Positions 1 to 8,390 of a stretch of DNA of 64,000 nt are shown here, one piece after another. The DNA is from Lacticaseibacillus saniviri JCM 17471 = DSM 24301 (GTDB lineage: Bacteria; Bacillota; Bacilli; Lactobacillales; Lactobacillaceae). The stretch covers positions 1-64,000 of the forward strand of contig NZ_BBBX01000011.1 of assembly GCF_001311785.1 (NCBI RefSeq), in the 5' to 3' direction. Numbering within the stretch: position 1 is the first letter of the stretch; each line of letters opens with the position of its first letter. Under the pieces are notes generated by a model, which was given only the letters and a program-made list of their open reading frames with translations, was not told the origin of the DNA and searched no databases. Position numbers and translations under genes: made by a program.

Positions 1-33
1 CGACAAGCCCCGGGTAGCAATCGAGTACTAACG
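1..33 (+). repeat. Partial copy of the intergenic structured repeat (E1)
   Basis: The first bases read GACAAGCCCCGGGTAG followed by CGAGTACTAACG, which closely match the 5' half of the repeat copy at 21121. The copy is cut by the window edge or truncated, and no matching 3' arm with the GGARCRCGTTTA end is visible before the gene that ends at 97. Confidence 0.5.
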
Positions 34-96
34 CAAAAAATCGACCTCAACACCCCCGCATGGGACTGTTAAAGCCGATTTTATACATCGCTATCT

Positions 97-444
97 TTAT
101 TTTTCTTCGCCGATACCATCCAGATTGTTGGCAGCAGAGAAATCGAGGCGCACGGTCTTGGCATTATCCTTCACGATCAGAATGTAGCCATGGCCCAAGA
201 AATCCTTTGGCCCACTGTAAGTAATGGGGAATTCTTGTGCTGGTGCGAGTTGGCCCTGAATGACCATCGCATAGATTTCGTCATCCGTTGAGTCATCTGA
301 AAAAGCAATCGCTACAGGTGAGGTCACAATTTGACCAGCCTTGTTCATGACGTTGATGACGTCAAAAATTGCCTTGCTGACTTCTTCAGGGAATACTTCT
401 GCGACCGCATCACTCACGCGGCGCTTTTTGGTTAATTCGTACAT
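97..444 (-). CDS. Hypothetical protein, 115 aa
   Basis: I do not recognise the family. A longer frame runs up to 516, but the ATG at 444 (MYELTKKRR) has a good ribosome binding site (AGAGAGGA, about 8 bases upstream), so I start there. The protein is soluble-looking, acidic overall after a basic N-terminus (KKRR), with no signal peptide or membrane segment. It stands alone: the gntP terminator lies upstream of it, so it probably has its own promoter in the 445-518 gap. No function is inferred. Confidence 0.7.
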   Translation of the reverse strand: MYELTKKRRVSDAVAEVFPEEVSKAIFDVINVMNKAGQIVTSPVAIAFSDDSTDDEIYAMVIQGQLAPAQEFPITYSGPKDFLGHGYILIVKDNAKTVRLDFSAANNLDGIGEEK

Positions 445-518
445 GGAATCGTTCCTCTCTTGTCCGTAATGCAGACAGCATATCACAATTAATAGGCGTT
501 TCACAATCGACGCCATAT

Positions 519-549
519 AAAAATGGGCCGCTATCAGCGACCCATTTTT
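519..549 (-). terminator. Intrinsic terminator after gntP
   Basis: On the minus strand AAAATGGGTCGCTGATAGCG pairs as AAAATGGGyCGCT...AGCGrCCCATTTTT, a GC-containing stem with a T run, 15 bases after the gntP stop codon. Confidence 0.8.
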
Positions 550-563
550 GTTATTTCAATTGT

Positions 564-1916
564 TTAAACGACCAAGCTGAGCAACAGCACGCCGGCTAAA
601 CCAGCCACCGCGATGATGGTTTCGAGCACCGTCCAAGTCATCAATGTTTCCTTAACGGAGAGATCGAAGTATTCCTTGAACATCCAGAACCCGGCATCGT
701 TAACGTGACTTGCGGCCAAGCTCCCGGCACCGATAGCGAGTACCATCAGTGCAGGATCAACACCGGCCGTCTTCATCAGTGGTAAGACTAATCCGGCAGC
801 GGTTAATGCGGACACGGTTGCGGAACCCAGTGCCACACGCAGAATCACAGCAATCAACCAGCCCAGAATCAATGGTGACACATTAGCTGATGCGAACAGA
901 TTCTTAACAGAATCTCCAACACCACCATCGATCAGCACTTGCTTGAAGGCACCACCACCACCGATAACCAGCAGCAGCATCGCGATTGACTTCACGGCTT
1001 CTTCCAGCGTGTTCATGATTTGTGGTGTTGCGATCCGACGATGATAACCCATGGCCCACATCGCAAACAGCAAGGAGATCAACATCGCGATACTTGGTGA
1101 CCCGATAAACTCAATCACGTTATCAATCGCGGATGGGTTCTTTGGTGCGACACCGTTATGCACGACTAGTTGATAGATGGTCGTGATCGCCATCAAGATA
1201 ACTGGGAACAGTGAGGTTAAGACAGACAAACCGAAACTTGGTGTGTCTTCCAACTTGAATTCTTTTTGAGGACCTAATGCCTTGAGGTTACCAGCATGTT
1301 CAAAGGCGCTTGGCACATACTTGCGGGCAATCTTGGTGAACAAAATTCCGGCCAAGTAGACCGTTGGAATTGCCACAATAATCCCGTAGAGCAAGACTTT
1401 ACCCGCATTAGCACCCAGGACTGCGGCAATCGCAGTTGGTGCTGGGTGAGGTGGTAAGAATCCGTGTGTGACAGACAATGCGGCCGCCATTGGAATCCCC
1501 AAGCTCAGGATTGGCACGCCGGCTTCAATCGCAATCGCAAAGACGATTGGCACTAACAGCACGATCCCGACTTCAAAGAACAACGCAATCCCGATGATAA
1601 AGGATGCCAGAACAACCGCAATCTGCAGCCGTTTACGACCAAACTTATTAATTAAGGTATGCGCAATCCGATAAGCACCACCCGCATCAGCGACCAGGCG
1701 ACCCAACATCGCCCCGAAACCAAAGACGAGGGCTAATTCCCCTAATTGGCTCCCAATCCCGTTTTGAATACTTGTCGCAATTTTACCTGCTGGCATGCCT
1801 AAGCCCAGTGCCACAACCACTGATGTGATAATCAATGACACATAGGTGTTCATCTTGAATTTGATAATCAAGAGTAATAAGAGCGCAATACCCAGTAATA
1901 ATACCAGTAATTCCAT
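564..1916 (-). CDS. gntP: Gluconate:H+ symporter, GntP family
   Basis: GntP-family permease of 450 aa, the usual length, hydrophobic throughout with about 12-14 predicted membrane segments. The N-terminus MELLVLLLGIALLLLLIIKF is a membrane helix, and the conserved GFGAMLGRLVADAGGAYRIA and HGFLPPHPAPTAIA segments are typical of gluconate permeases. It takes up gluconate with protons at the cell membrane. The start has a strong RBS (GGAGGAGAG). It is the last gene of gntZ-gntK-gntP and has its own promoter at 1950-1978 as well as any read-through past the gntK terminator. The reading frame is intact. Confidence 0.93.
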   Translation of the reverse strand: MELLVLLLGIALLLLLIIKFKMNTYVSLIITSVVVALGLGMPAGKIATSIQNGIGSQLGELALVFGFGAMLGRLVADAGGAYRIAHTLINKFGRKRLQIAVVLASFIIGIALFFEVGIVLLVPIVFAIAIEAGVPILSLGIPMAAALSVTHGFLPPHPAPTAIAAVLGANAGKVLLYGIIVAIPTVYLAGILFTKIARKYVPSAFEHAGNLKALGPQKEFKLEDTPSFGLSVLTSLFPVILMAITTIYQLVVHNGVAPKNPSAIDNVIEFIGSPSIAMLISLLFAMWAMGYHRRIATPQIMNTLEEAVKSIAMLLLVIGGGGAFKQVLIDGGVGDSVKNLFASANVSPLILGWLIAVILRVALGSATVSALTAAGLVLPLMKTAGVDPALMVLAIGAGSLAASHVNDAGFWMFKEYFDLSVKETLMTWTVLETIIAVAGLAGVLLLSLVV

Positions 1917-1949
1917 GATTTACTCTCCTCCGCTCCATTTTTGACAATT

Positions 1950-1988
1950 ATGATAGTTGTACCCGGCCTATTCGTCAACCGCTTACAT
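1950..1988 (-). promoter_or_regulatory. gntP promoter with cre-like site
   Basis: On the minus strand TTGACG, 17 bases, TATCAT lie upstream of gntP. Overlapping the -35 is TGTAAGCGGTTGAC, which resembles the CcpA operator core (TGWAANCG) but diverges in the right half, so the cre call is weak. Confidence 0.6.
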
Positions 1989-1997
1989 TTATGATTT

Positions 1998-2021
1998 AAA
2001 AAACAAGGGGCTGCCCCCTAG
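1998..2021 (-). terminator. Terminator overlapping the gntK stop codon
   Basis: The minus strand reads AGGGGGCAGCCCCTTGTTTTTT, a short GC stem followed by six T. The gntK stop codon TAG is part of the left arm, so termination or attenuation happens right at the end of gntK before gntP. Confidence 0.6.
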
Positions 2022-3579
2022 TCTTCTTCCGCTAATTTGGCGCGTGGGTTAGGATGATTGCGTTGGAATTCCGCAATCGAACTGTATTCACCAGAGAGTT
2101 CACGTGTTAAGCGAATCCAGATTGGCAACAATTCCCGATATACTTCAAAATTTGCTTCGTTTGGTTTGTGGGTATTGGTGACCCCGACCATGTCTTTGAC
2201 GACACTGAGATCATCCACGATACCCAGACTCTTCATCCCCAGAACAACGGCGCCTAATGCGGAGCTTTCAAAACTTTCTGGAATATTGACTTCTTGTTCG
2301 AAGATGTCAGCTAACATCTGCCGCCACAATTCACTGCGGGCGAATCCGCCCGTTGCTTGAATGGCCTTAGGCTTGCCAGCAACCCCTTCAATCATCAACA
2401 TGACCATGTAGAGGTTGTAGACGATGCCTTCGAGTGCGGCCCGAACCATGTGGGCCCGTGTGTGTTGTCGTGAAAGCCCAAAGAAGCTCCCGCGGGCATT
2501 CGCATCCCAAATTGGTGCCCGTTCACCACCAAGATAAGGGTGGAACAACAGGCCATCAGCACCGGCTGGAATCTTAGAAGCGATATCCGTCAAAATTTCA
2601 TAGGAATCGACTTGCATCTGTTCCGCGGTAATTTTTCTGGTGCGAACAATTGATCACGCACCCAACGGAAGACAATCCCACCATTATTGACAGGACCACC
2701 GACAACCCACTTACCGTCATCCAAGTAGTAAGTGAACAAGCGGCCTTTAGGATCCACGACGGGCTTGTCGACCACGACACGCACCGCACCAGATGTTCCG
2801 ATAGTAACCGCTAAGACACCTGGGTCAATTGCGTTGACACCCAAGTTACTGAGCGTCCCATCACTCGCACCCATGATGAATGGTGTTGCTGGATCGATGC
2901 CTGTCACTGAGGCATATGACGCGGACATACCAGTCAATTGATACTCTGTTGAGACCAATTCTGGCAACTGCTCGCGCTTAACACCGGTTACTTCGAGGGC
3001 TTGGTCGTCCCAATCCATGTTGAAAATATTGAACAGCCCTGTGGCATTGGCCAGTGAGTAATCTTGAACATATTTGCCGAATAACCGGTACAAAATATAG
3101 TCCTTGATACCAATAAAATGAGCGGTTTGGTTGAACAAGTCAGGTTGTTCAGCCTTGAGCCATAACAACTTAACCATTGGTGACATCGGATGCGTTGGCA
3201 CACCGGTCTTGGCGAATAATTCAGCACCAACACCACTGGCTTTCAAGTCTTCGGCATACTTAGCCGCACGATTGTCCGCCCAGGTAATCACACGGGTGAG
3301 GGGCTTGTTATCCTTATCCATCAAAATCAGACTGTGCATCGCTGCAGAGAAGGAAACACCCTTCAATTCACCCGGTTGCACCTTGCCCTTGCGCATGACC
3401 TCGGTTAAACCCGCAATCACCGCTTCAAAAATTTCTTCTGGATCTTCCTCAGCCATATCTGGTGTATCTTGATACAACGGATATGGATTATTCGCATAGG
3501 CATGAGACTGCCCTTTCATATCGAATAAAACAACTTTGGTACTGGTTGTGCCTAAGTCAACACCAATCATGTAATCCAT
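2018..3579 (-). CDS. gntK: Gluconokinase, FGGY family (frame broken once)
   Basis: FGGY carbohydrate kinase that phosphorylates gluconate to 6-phosphogluconate with ATP. The N-terminal domain has the actin-fold phosphate loop MIGVDLGTTSTKVVLF; the C-terminal domain has GLLFHPYLGGERAPIWD and ATGGFARSELWRQML. I start at the ATG at 3579 (RBS GGAGG); an upstream in-frame ATG at 3603 lacks a site. The frame breaks near 2632-2636, where an A5 run must be A6 to give ...APEKITAEQMQVDSYE. Repaired length is 520 aa, normal for the family. It follows gntZ and precedes gntP. A sequencing indel is more likely than a real pseudogene. Confidence 0.9.
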
Positions 3580-3606
3580 TGTGCTCGCCTCCATTTTTGT
3601 CACACG

Positions 3607-4502
3607 CTATTTACGATCAACCGCATGCCCACCGAACTGATTCCGTAAGGCAGCAACCACTTTACCAGTGGTGGTGTCTTCTTCTTCAGAGCGGTAACGC
3701 ATCATTAATGAGCTGGAAATAACGGGCGTTGGGACGTGTAACCGAATTGCTTCTTCAACCGTCCAAGCACCTTCGCCACTACTATGCATGACACCTTTGA
3801 TTTCTTCAAGTTTGGGGTCTTCGCTGAAGGCAGATTCTGCTAATTCCATCAGCCAGCCACGAATAACGGACCCGTGACTCCAGACCTTGGCAACTGCTTC
3901 GTTGTCATAATCGAATTCACCCTTGGTCAAAACGTCAAAGCCTTCACCGATAGCCTGCATCATGCCGTATTCGATCCCGTTGTGCACCATCTTGAGGTAG
4001 TGACCGCTGCCGGCACGTCCTGTATAGAGGTAACCATCCTTTTCGGCAATGGCTTGGAATAATGGTTCGATTTCGTTGAAGACTTCCTTATCGCCACCAA
4101 TCATGAAGTTTCCATCTTGACGTGCGCCAGACATCCCACCCGATGTCCCAACATCAAAGAAGTGAATGCCTTTTTGGTGCAGCATTTCAGCATGAGCCAG
4201 AGAGTCTTTATAGAAAGAATTCCCGCCATCAATCGCAATGTCTTCCGCTTCGAGCAGTGTTGACAGGCTTGTCATCGTTGCATCTGTTGGCTTGCCCGCT
4301 GGTACCATGACCCAAACAATCCGTGGTGTGCTTAATTGTGCGACCAAATCTTCCAACTCGATGCCGCCGTGGCACCGGTTGTTGTGACTTCTTGACGCGC
4401 TGCTTCATTCAAGTCAAATGCGACAACCTCAATATCGTGGTCGCGCATGTTCTTCACGAGGTTCATACCCATCTTGCCTAATCCGATCATCCCAACTTGC
4501 AT
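3607..4502 (-). CDS. gntZ: 6-phosphogluconate dehydrogenase, decarboxylating, GntZ type (frame broken once)
   Basis: Oxidises 6-phosphogluconate to ribulose 5-phosphate and CO2, the step after gluconokinase. The Rossmann motif VGMIGLGKMGMNLVKNM is at the N-terminus, AIDGGNSFYKDS and VGTSGGMSGARQDGNFMIGG are the substrate-binding signatures, and KMVHNGIEYGMMQAIGEGF contains the catalytic Lys. At about 298 aa after repair it is the short, NAD-preferring type rather than the 470-aa Gnd. The frame breaks near 4353-4356 (one base missing before LEDLVAQLS). I use the internal ATG at 4502, which begins the fold directly; an upstream ATG at 4517 is possible. First gene of the operon. Confidence 0.88.
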
Positions 4503-4535
4503 GTTTGCCTGCCCCATTTCTTAATTGTTGCCCTT

Positions 4536-4573
4536 ATTATATGTAAATTATTTACATATTGCAAGCGTTTACA
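4536..4573 (-). promoter_or_regulatory. gnt operon promoter with palindromic operator and cre site
   Basis: On the minus strand TTGCAA and TATAAT are 17 bases apart. Between and across them (4539-4559) lies a perfect inverted repeat, ATATGTAAAT-A-ATTTACATAT, the likely operator of the divergent RpiR regulator. Directly upstream and overlapping the -35 (4560-4573) is TGTAAACGCTTGCA, matching the CcpA cre consensus TGWAANCGNTNWCA at 13 of 14 positions. Confidence 0.85.
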
Positions 4574-4649
4574 CGAAAATTATTTTCTCAAGCGGTTACA
4601 AGTGCTATACTCAAAATAAAGCATCACTTGTGCATAAGGAGGACTTATC

Positions 4650-5489
4650 ATGACGAGTTTCAGAATGCGGCTTCAAGCATATCAAGCAAATCTCAGTGAC
4701 ACAGAACAACGGCTTGCGGACTATTTGAGCGCGCACCAATCTGAAGCCAGTCACCTGACGATTTCGGCGCTCAGCAAAGCCACCCACATTTCAACAGCGA
4801 CCATTTCGCGCTTCGCTAAGAATTTGGGCTTTCAGAATTTTCAAGCCTTGAAAATGGCATTGGCTCAACCAGACAGTCAGGCCAGCACCTTATTTGTTGA
4901 AATCAGTCCACACGATTCACTGACCAAGATGGCCAGCAAGATTTTCCATTCGAATATCGACGCCCTTGAGGCCACCAATGCGGCACTCACAGAAGATCAG
5001 CTCGAACAGGCCACCGACTTGATCACCAACGCAGAACACGTCGGCCTATACGGGTTGGGTGCCAGCAATATCGTCGCCCTGGATGGCTATCACAAGTTCC
5101 TGCGCACCCCGATTGATGTCTTGTACGCCCAAGACTATCACATGCAATTAATGACGTTAACGCGCCTAGGACCCAATGATGTCGCCATCATCGTGTCACA
5201 CTCCGGCGAAAATCACGATGCCATCGCACTGGCGCAGCTGGCATGCGATCGCGGTGTGCCCGTCATTGTCATCACCAGCTCGGCGAATGCCACCCTGACC
5301 AAGCTAGCCGATGTCACCCTGTTATCAATTGCTGAAGAATCCCAGTACCGCACAGAAGCACTCCATGCGCTGATCGCACAGATGAGTTTGATGGATGCAC
5401 TCTTCATGTTGACGGCCATCAAGACGGATAGTCAAACCGCGGCGGTGTTCCGCGACATTCGGCAAGAAATTCAAAAAACACGCGAATGA
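4650..5489 (+). CDS. RpiR-family transcriptional regulator of the gluconate operon
   Basis: 279 aa with the two RpiR domains: an N-terminal helix-turn-helix (LTISALSKATHISTATISRF, about residues 35-65) and a C-terminal SIS sugar-phosphate binding domain (GLYGLGASNIVALDGYHKFL, IIVSHSGENHDAIALAQLA). The ligand is probably 6-phosphogluconate or gluconate, inferred from position. The RBS AAGGAGG sits before the ATG. It is divergent from gntZKP, and a TATACT -10 lies upstream near 4608. The 21-bp palindrome at 4539-4559 in the shared gap is a good candidate binding site. The frame is intact. Confidence 0.88.
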   Translation: MTSFRMRLQAYQANLSDTEQRLADYLSAHQSEASHLTISALSKATHISTATISRFAKNLGFQNFQALKMALAQPDSQASTLFVEISPHDSLTKMASKIFHSNIDALEATNAALTEDQLEQATDLITNAEHVGLYGLGASNIVALDGYHKFLRTPIDVLYAQDYHMQLMTLTRLGPNDVAIIVSHSGENHDAIALAQLACDRGVPVIVITSSANATLTKLADVTLLSIAEESQYRTEALHALIAQMSLMDALFMLTAIKTDSQTAAVFRDIRQEIQKTRE

Positions 5490-5496
5490 GGTCACT

Positions 5497-6047
5497 ATGA
5501 AAAAGGAACGTTTTGAAGCTTTCAGCGATGCCGTTTTGGCCATCGTGTTAACCATTTAGTTTTAGAAATACACCTGCCCAGTGATGACCACTCCCTGCAG
5601 GCACTCATTGAAATTGCCCCAGAGTTTCTGGCCTATGTATTCTCCTTCATCTTGATTGCGACCATGTGGGTGAACCACCACTACCTGTTCTCACAGGTCA
5701 AGACCATCAATAATCGCATCATCTGGACAAACATTGTCTTGTTGTTCTGGTCGTCGCTACTGCCCGCCACCACCGCCTGGATCGGGACCAATATTCACTC
5801 CCAAATTGCGGCGGTCTTATATGCCATCAACATTGTGTTCTACAACATCTCGTTTGCCTTCTTGCGCGAGAGTGTCACCGCCAGCAATACCATTGTCAAA
5901 CCCAAACGCGTCACAGAATGGGTTTCCTTTGGCATCAACGTGCTCACCTTAATCATCACCTTTTTCTGGCCACCATTTGTCTTTATCGGCCTGATCACTA
6001 ACGTCTTGCTGTGGGCGATGCCGCATTTGGTCACACAACTGAATTAA
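5497..6047 (+). CDS. TMEM175/DUF1211-type potassium channel protein (frame broken once)
   Basis: The start MKKERFEAFSDAVLAIVLTI carries the TMEM175 signature (FSDAV near the N-terminus), followed after repair by LVLEIHLP. The frame breaks at 5555-5557, where TTT must be TTTT. About 183 aa result, with around five to six membrane segments (AYVFSFILIATMWVNHH, IVLLFWSSLLPATTAWI and others), as in bacterial TMEM175 K+ channel subunits. It begins 7 bases after the RpiR stop codon, so it may be co-transcribed. The role in K+ flux is from family knowledge. Confidence 0.8.
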
Positions 6048-6113
6048 CAAACACATTATTGATGGCAGTATCAGTTGATTAACACAGTTACATCGTGCTA
6101 GAATTAGAGCATA

Positions 6114-6144
6114 CAAAAAGGCACTGTGAGCAACCACAGTGCCT
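6114..6144 (-). terminator. Terminator of the small toxin-like gene
   Basis: On the minus strand GAGGCACTGTGGTTGCTCAC begins an 11-bp stem (GGCACTGTG/CACAGTGCC) followed by a T5 run. It lies about 40 bases downstream of the stop codon at 6186. Confidence 0.75.
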
Positions 6145-6185
6145 CGGCAAATCGCTTTACGGCGACTAGCATCAACAGTATTTAG

Positions 6186-6326
6186 TTACATCATAACCGT
6201 TTTCAGCCGGCCAGCCGAACGGTTATTATTGGTTTTGTCAGACATGATTGCCACAATCAGCGCACCAAAAGCGATTGTTACACCGCTATAAGACGCCAAA
6301 AGTGACAACACTTCGAAAGTGTTCAT
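6186..6326 (-). CDS. Putative holin-like toxin (Hol_Tox) small peptide, 46 aa
   Basis: A short frame encodes MNTFEVLSLLASYSGVTIAF followed by GALIVAIMSDKTNNNR and a short basic tail. The pattern (M-x-x-F-E-x-L-x-L, one membrane helix, then charged K/N/R residues) is that of the Hol_Tox family of putative type I toxins in Lactobacillales. It has its own promoter at 6418-6446 and a terminator at 6114-6144. The RBS is weak; an alternative start two codons upstream of TSMNTF is possible. An antisense antitoxin RNA would be expected but I cannot define its promoter. Located in a 560-base gap that otherwise holds no gene. Confidence 0.65.
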   Translation of the reverse strand: MNTFEVLSLLASYSGVTIAFGALIVAIMSDKTNNNRSAGRLKTVMM

Positions 6327-6417
6327 GCTGGTCATATTCCCAATAAAAATTTTCCATAGGCATCACTCCAATGCATTTGCGTGTTGAAGTTAGCCACCGT
6401 TCGATTTGTTGATTTTA

Positions 6418-6446
6418 AGTTTACCTAAATTGATGGTACCTTGCAA
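6418..6446 (-). promoter_or_regulatory. Promoter of the small toxin-like gene
   Basis: Minus strand TTGCAA, 17 bases, TAAACT, about 95 bases upstream of the ATG at 6326, which would leave a long 5' leader as is common in type I toxin mRNAs. The rest of 6447-6561 shows no feature I can support. Confidence 0.5.
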
Positions 6447-6561
6447 CTTGAAAAAAGTGAATCTATACACGGAACAACATGTACACTATCTATTACCACT
6501 CAACCTATGGGTCTCATATCCCTCTATTCTCGCTAATAGCACCCGTGTGTATTTTTCACGC

Positions 6562-6599
6562 AAAAATCCCATAACCATTGTATTGGTTATGGGATTTTT
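6562..6599 (-). terminator. Terminator after the aldo/keto reductase
   Basis: AAAAATCCCATAACCA...TGGTTATGGGATTTTT forms a long symmetrical stem with T runs on both strands, 7 bases after the stop codon of the gene at 6606. Confidence 0.9.
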
Positions 6600-6605
6600 G
6601 TATCT

Positions 6606-7466
6606 CTAGAATGTTGCTGTATCTGGATCCGTTGCTTCGCCCGCCACACCGTGCAATTGATCAATCAATTCCATATCGTGGTGTGACAATTCGAAGTCAA
6701 ATAATTCAGCGTTCTCGTTAATGCGATCCGCGTGCACAGACTTTGGTAATGGCACAAAGTCGTGTTGCAGTGACCAGCGCAAGACTAACTGGGCAACTGA
6801 CTTGTTGTAGCGTTCCGCCATCTTTTGTAAAGCAGGCACATCAAAGATTTTCCCTGTGCCCAGTGGACTATAGGCCTCACTGATAATATTGTGTGCTTCA
6901 TTGTAAGCCACGACTTCTGGCTGTAAATCACTTGGATTCAAGAAGATTTGGTTGACCATTGGCGCCACACTGGCGGTTTTCATCAACGTGTCAAAGTGGT
7001 GAACACGGAAATTGGAAACCCCAATGGCACGCGCCTTCCCTGACTTCAAGATTTCTTCCATGGCGCGCCATGTTTCAGCAATTTGATTGTCAAATTGATC
7101 ACGCAAGGCTGCGGGATTTGGCCAGTGAATCAAGTAAAGGTCCAAATAATCTGTATCCAGTCGCAACAATGATTGGTCGACGGCCTTCAACGCTTCTTGA
7201 TAGCCGTGATCACTGTTCCAGAGTTTTGTCGTCAAGAAGTAATCGTGCCGGTTCAAACCAGAGGCCTTCAATCCAGCACCCACACTCTCTTCATTGCCAT
7301 AGGCTGCGGCTGTATCAATGTGGCGATACCCAGCAGCTAAGGCCGCTTCAACACTCGCCTTTGCGACATCACCATCAGGCGTTTGCCAGGTTCCAAAACC
7401 CACAATTGGAATTTCGACACCGTTACTCAAAGTTTGAACATCCGTTAACTTGGTTAAATGTGTCAT
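6606..7466 (-). CDS. Aldo/keto reductase
   Basis: 286-aa NADPH-dependent aldo/keto reductase of the 2,5-diketo-gluconate reductase group. The catalytic tetrad is visible: Asp and Tyr in HIDTAAAYGNE (about 50-60), Lys in FLTTKLW (about 80) and His in LYLIHWP (about 112). The signature ARAIGVSNF and the C-terminal cofactor region ending near VPLPKSVHADRINENAELFD are also present. The length is typical. The RBS is AAGGGGA. It is monocistronic between two terminators. The substrate cannot be told; proximity to gluconate genes is suggestive only. Confidence 0.9.
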   Translation of the reverse strand: MTHLTKLTDVQTLSNGVEIPIVGFGTWQTPDGDVAKASVEAALAAGYRHIDTAAAYGNEESVGAGLKASGLNRHDYFLTTKLWNSDHGYQEALKAVDQSLLRLDTDYLDLYLIHWPNPAALRDQFDNQIAETWRAMEEILKSGKARAIGVSNFRVHHFDTLMKTASVAPMVNQIFLNPSDLQPEVVAYNEAHNIISEAYSPLGTGKIFDVPALQKMAERYNKSVAQLVLRWSLQHDFVPLPKSVHADRINENAELFDFELSHHDMELIDQLHGVAGEATDPDTATF

Positions 7467-7525
7467 CTGTTTGTTCCCCTTTTCATGTCAATTTCACTTA
7501 TTAGCTTACCACAACAAAAGAACAT

Positions 7526-7575
7526 AAAAAAAAAGAAGTTGTCACCCTACCCCGTTGGCAGGGTGACAACTTCAA
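7526..7575 (-). terminator. Terminator downstream of marR and its repeat
   Basis: On the minus strand GAAGTTGTCACCCTGCC pairs with GGTAGGGTGACAACTTC and is followed by a run of about ten T. It follows repeat copy E2, so the repeat lies inside the marR transcript. Confidence 0.9.
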
Positions 7576-7593
7576 TTTTGGGAACGCGTGCTT

Positions 7594-7710
7594 AGACGCG
7601 CTCAACCGCACTGCCTGTTCCGCCTAACCCGACTTGCCATAATTGCCAAAACCGCAATTATCTTGCAAGTCCCGTTAGTGCTCACAGCTAACCCGTGTGG
7701 CTTCACGCTC
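7594..7710 (-). repeat. Structured intergenic repeat E2 (class II), 3' UTR of marR
   Basis: It begins immediately after the marR stop codon (TAA then GAGCGTGAAGCCACACGG) and ends GAGCGCGTCTA. Nested stems: GCCACAC with GTGCGGT, CACTAACG with GGTTAGGCG, GGACTTGC with GCAAGTC, ATAATTGC with GCAATTAT. It closely resembles copies at 21258-21376 and 26133-26281. Confidence 0.85.
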
Positions 7711-8235
7711 TTAGTGCATCCAAGGACCGCGGCCACGGCCACCACCGAAGTGATGAGGATGTGGCATCCGACCACGCATGTCTTCAAAGTCAGGGGCAAC
7801 CTTCTTCACGTTCTCAACCAACTTGGTCAAGCTCGTGATCAATTGATCCTGTTCTTCTTCAGAGATACCGTCGAACAAGCCGTCGCGTAATTGTTGGCGA
7901 TTTGCCTTCATGGTCTCGATGAACTTCTTACCGTCATCGGTCAAATGAATGTGGGTGACACGCTTGTCGTCTTCGGAGGTTTCACGGGTAATGAAGCCAT
8001 CCTCTTCCAAACGTGCTAAGCCCGCGCTCACAGAGCTAGGACGAATATCGAGTTGTTCAGCGATTTCACTGTTGGTTAAACCGTCATTTTCTTTAATTAA
8101 ACGAAGAAGCCGCATTGGGCCCCGACCACCTTGGCGTGGGCCTTGGTCGTCGTGATGGCGATGCATGGCCATCATTCCGGGAAAGCCGTTTAACTGGTGC
8201 AACAAGTGCATAATGGTTTGCGTTTTATCTGCCAT
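7711..8235 (-). CDS. MarR-family regulator with His/Gly-rich segments
   Basis: 174 aa. The winged helix-turn-helix is clear at about 45-115: GLTNSEIAEQLDIRPSSVSA, then LEEDGFITRETSEDDKRVTH. Unusually, the N-terminal segment before it (MHRHHDDQGPRQGGRGP) and the C-terminal tail (MPHPHHFGGGRGRGPWMH) are rich in His, Gly and Arg, which could bind metal. The RBS is AAAGGAAG. A perfect 9-bp inverted repeat just downstream of its -10 suggests autorepression. Ligand and targets unknown. Confidence 0.88.
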   Translation of the reverse strand: MADKTQTIMHLLHQLNGFPGMMAMHRHHDDQGPRQGGRGPMRLLRLIKENDGLTNSEIAEQLDIRPSSVSAGLARLEEDGFITRETSEDDKRVTHIHLTDDGKKFIETMKANRQQLRDGLFDGISEEEQDQLITSLTKLVENVKKVAPDFEDMRGRMPHPHHFGGGRGRGPWMH

Positions 8236-8259
8236 TTTGAGTACTTCCTTTTATTTTAT

Positions 8260-8321
8260 TTAGTTAGTATTTGTATAAACTAACTAATAAGTATAATACT
8301 CGCTACCAATCGTTATGTCAA
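8260..8321 (-). promoter_or_regulatory. marR promoter and autoregulatory operator
   Basis: Minus strand TTGACA (8316-8321), 17 bases, TATTAT (8293-8298). Immediately downstream is TTAGTTAGT-N10-ACTAACTAA (8260-8287), a perfect inverted repeat over the expected transcription start, typical of a MarR operator. Confidence 0.8.
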
Positions 8322-8327
8322 CCCCTC

Positions 8328-8375
8328 AAAAAAGCGAAACAACAGCGTTTACGCCATTTGTTCCGCCTCGCTAAA
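8328..8375 (-). terminator. Probable terminator after nagA
   Basis: The minus strand has AGCGA and AACAA pairing with TTGTT and TCGCT around a CGTTTACG-like apex, followed by TTTTTT. The stem has internal mismatches, so this is moderate support only. Confidence 0.5.
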
Positions 8376-8390
8376 AATTATTTTGTTATT

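Noticed and set aside
4573-4600. Second cre site at the TGTAACCGCTTGAG sequence
   Set aside because: Three mismatches to the consensus on the right side, and the site at 4560-4573 explains CcpA control.
6959-7504. Plus-strand frame of 181 aa opposite the aldo/keto reductase
   Set aside because: It is a shadow of a clear conserved gene, has no RBS and its residue composition is not protein-like.
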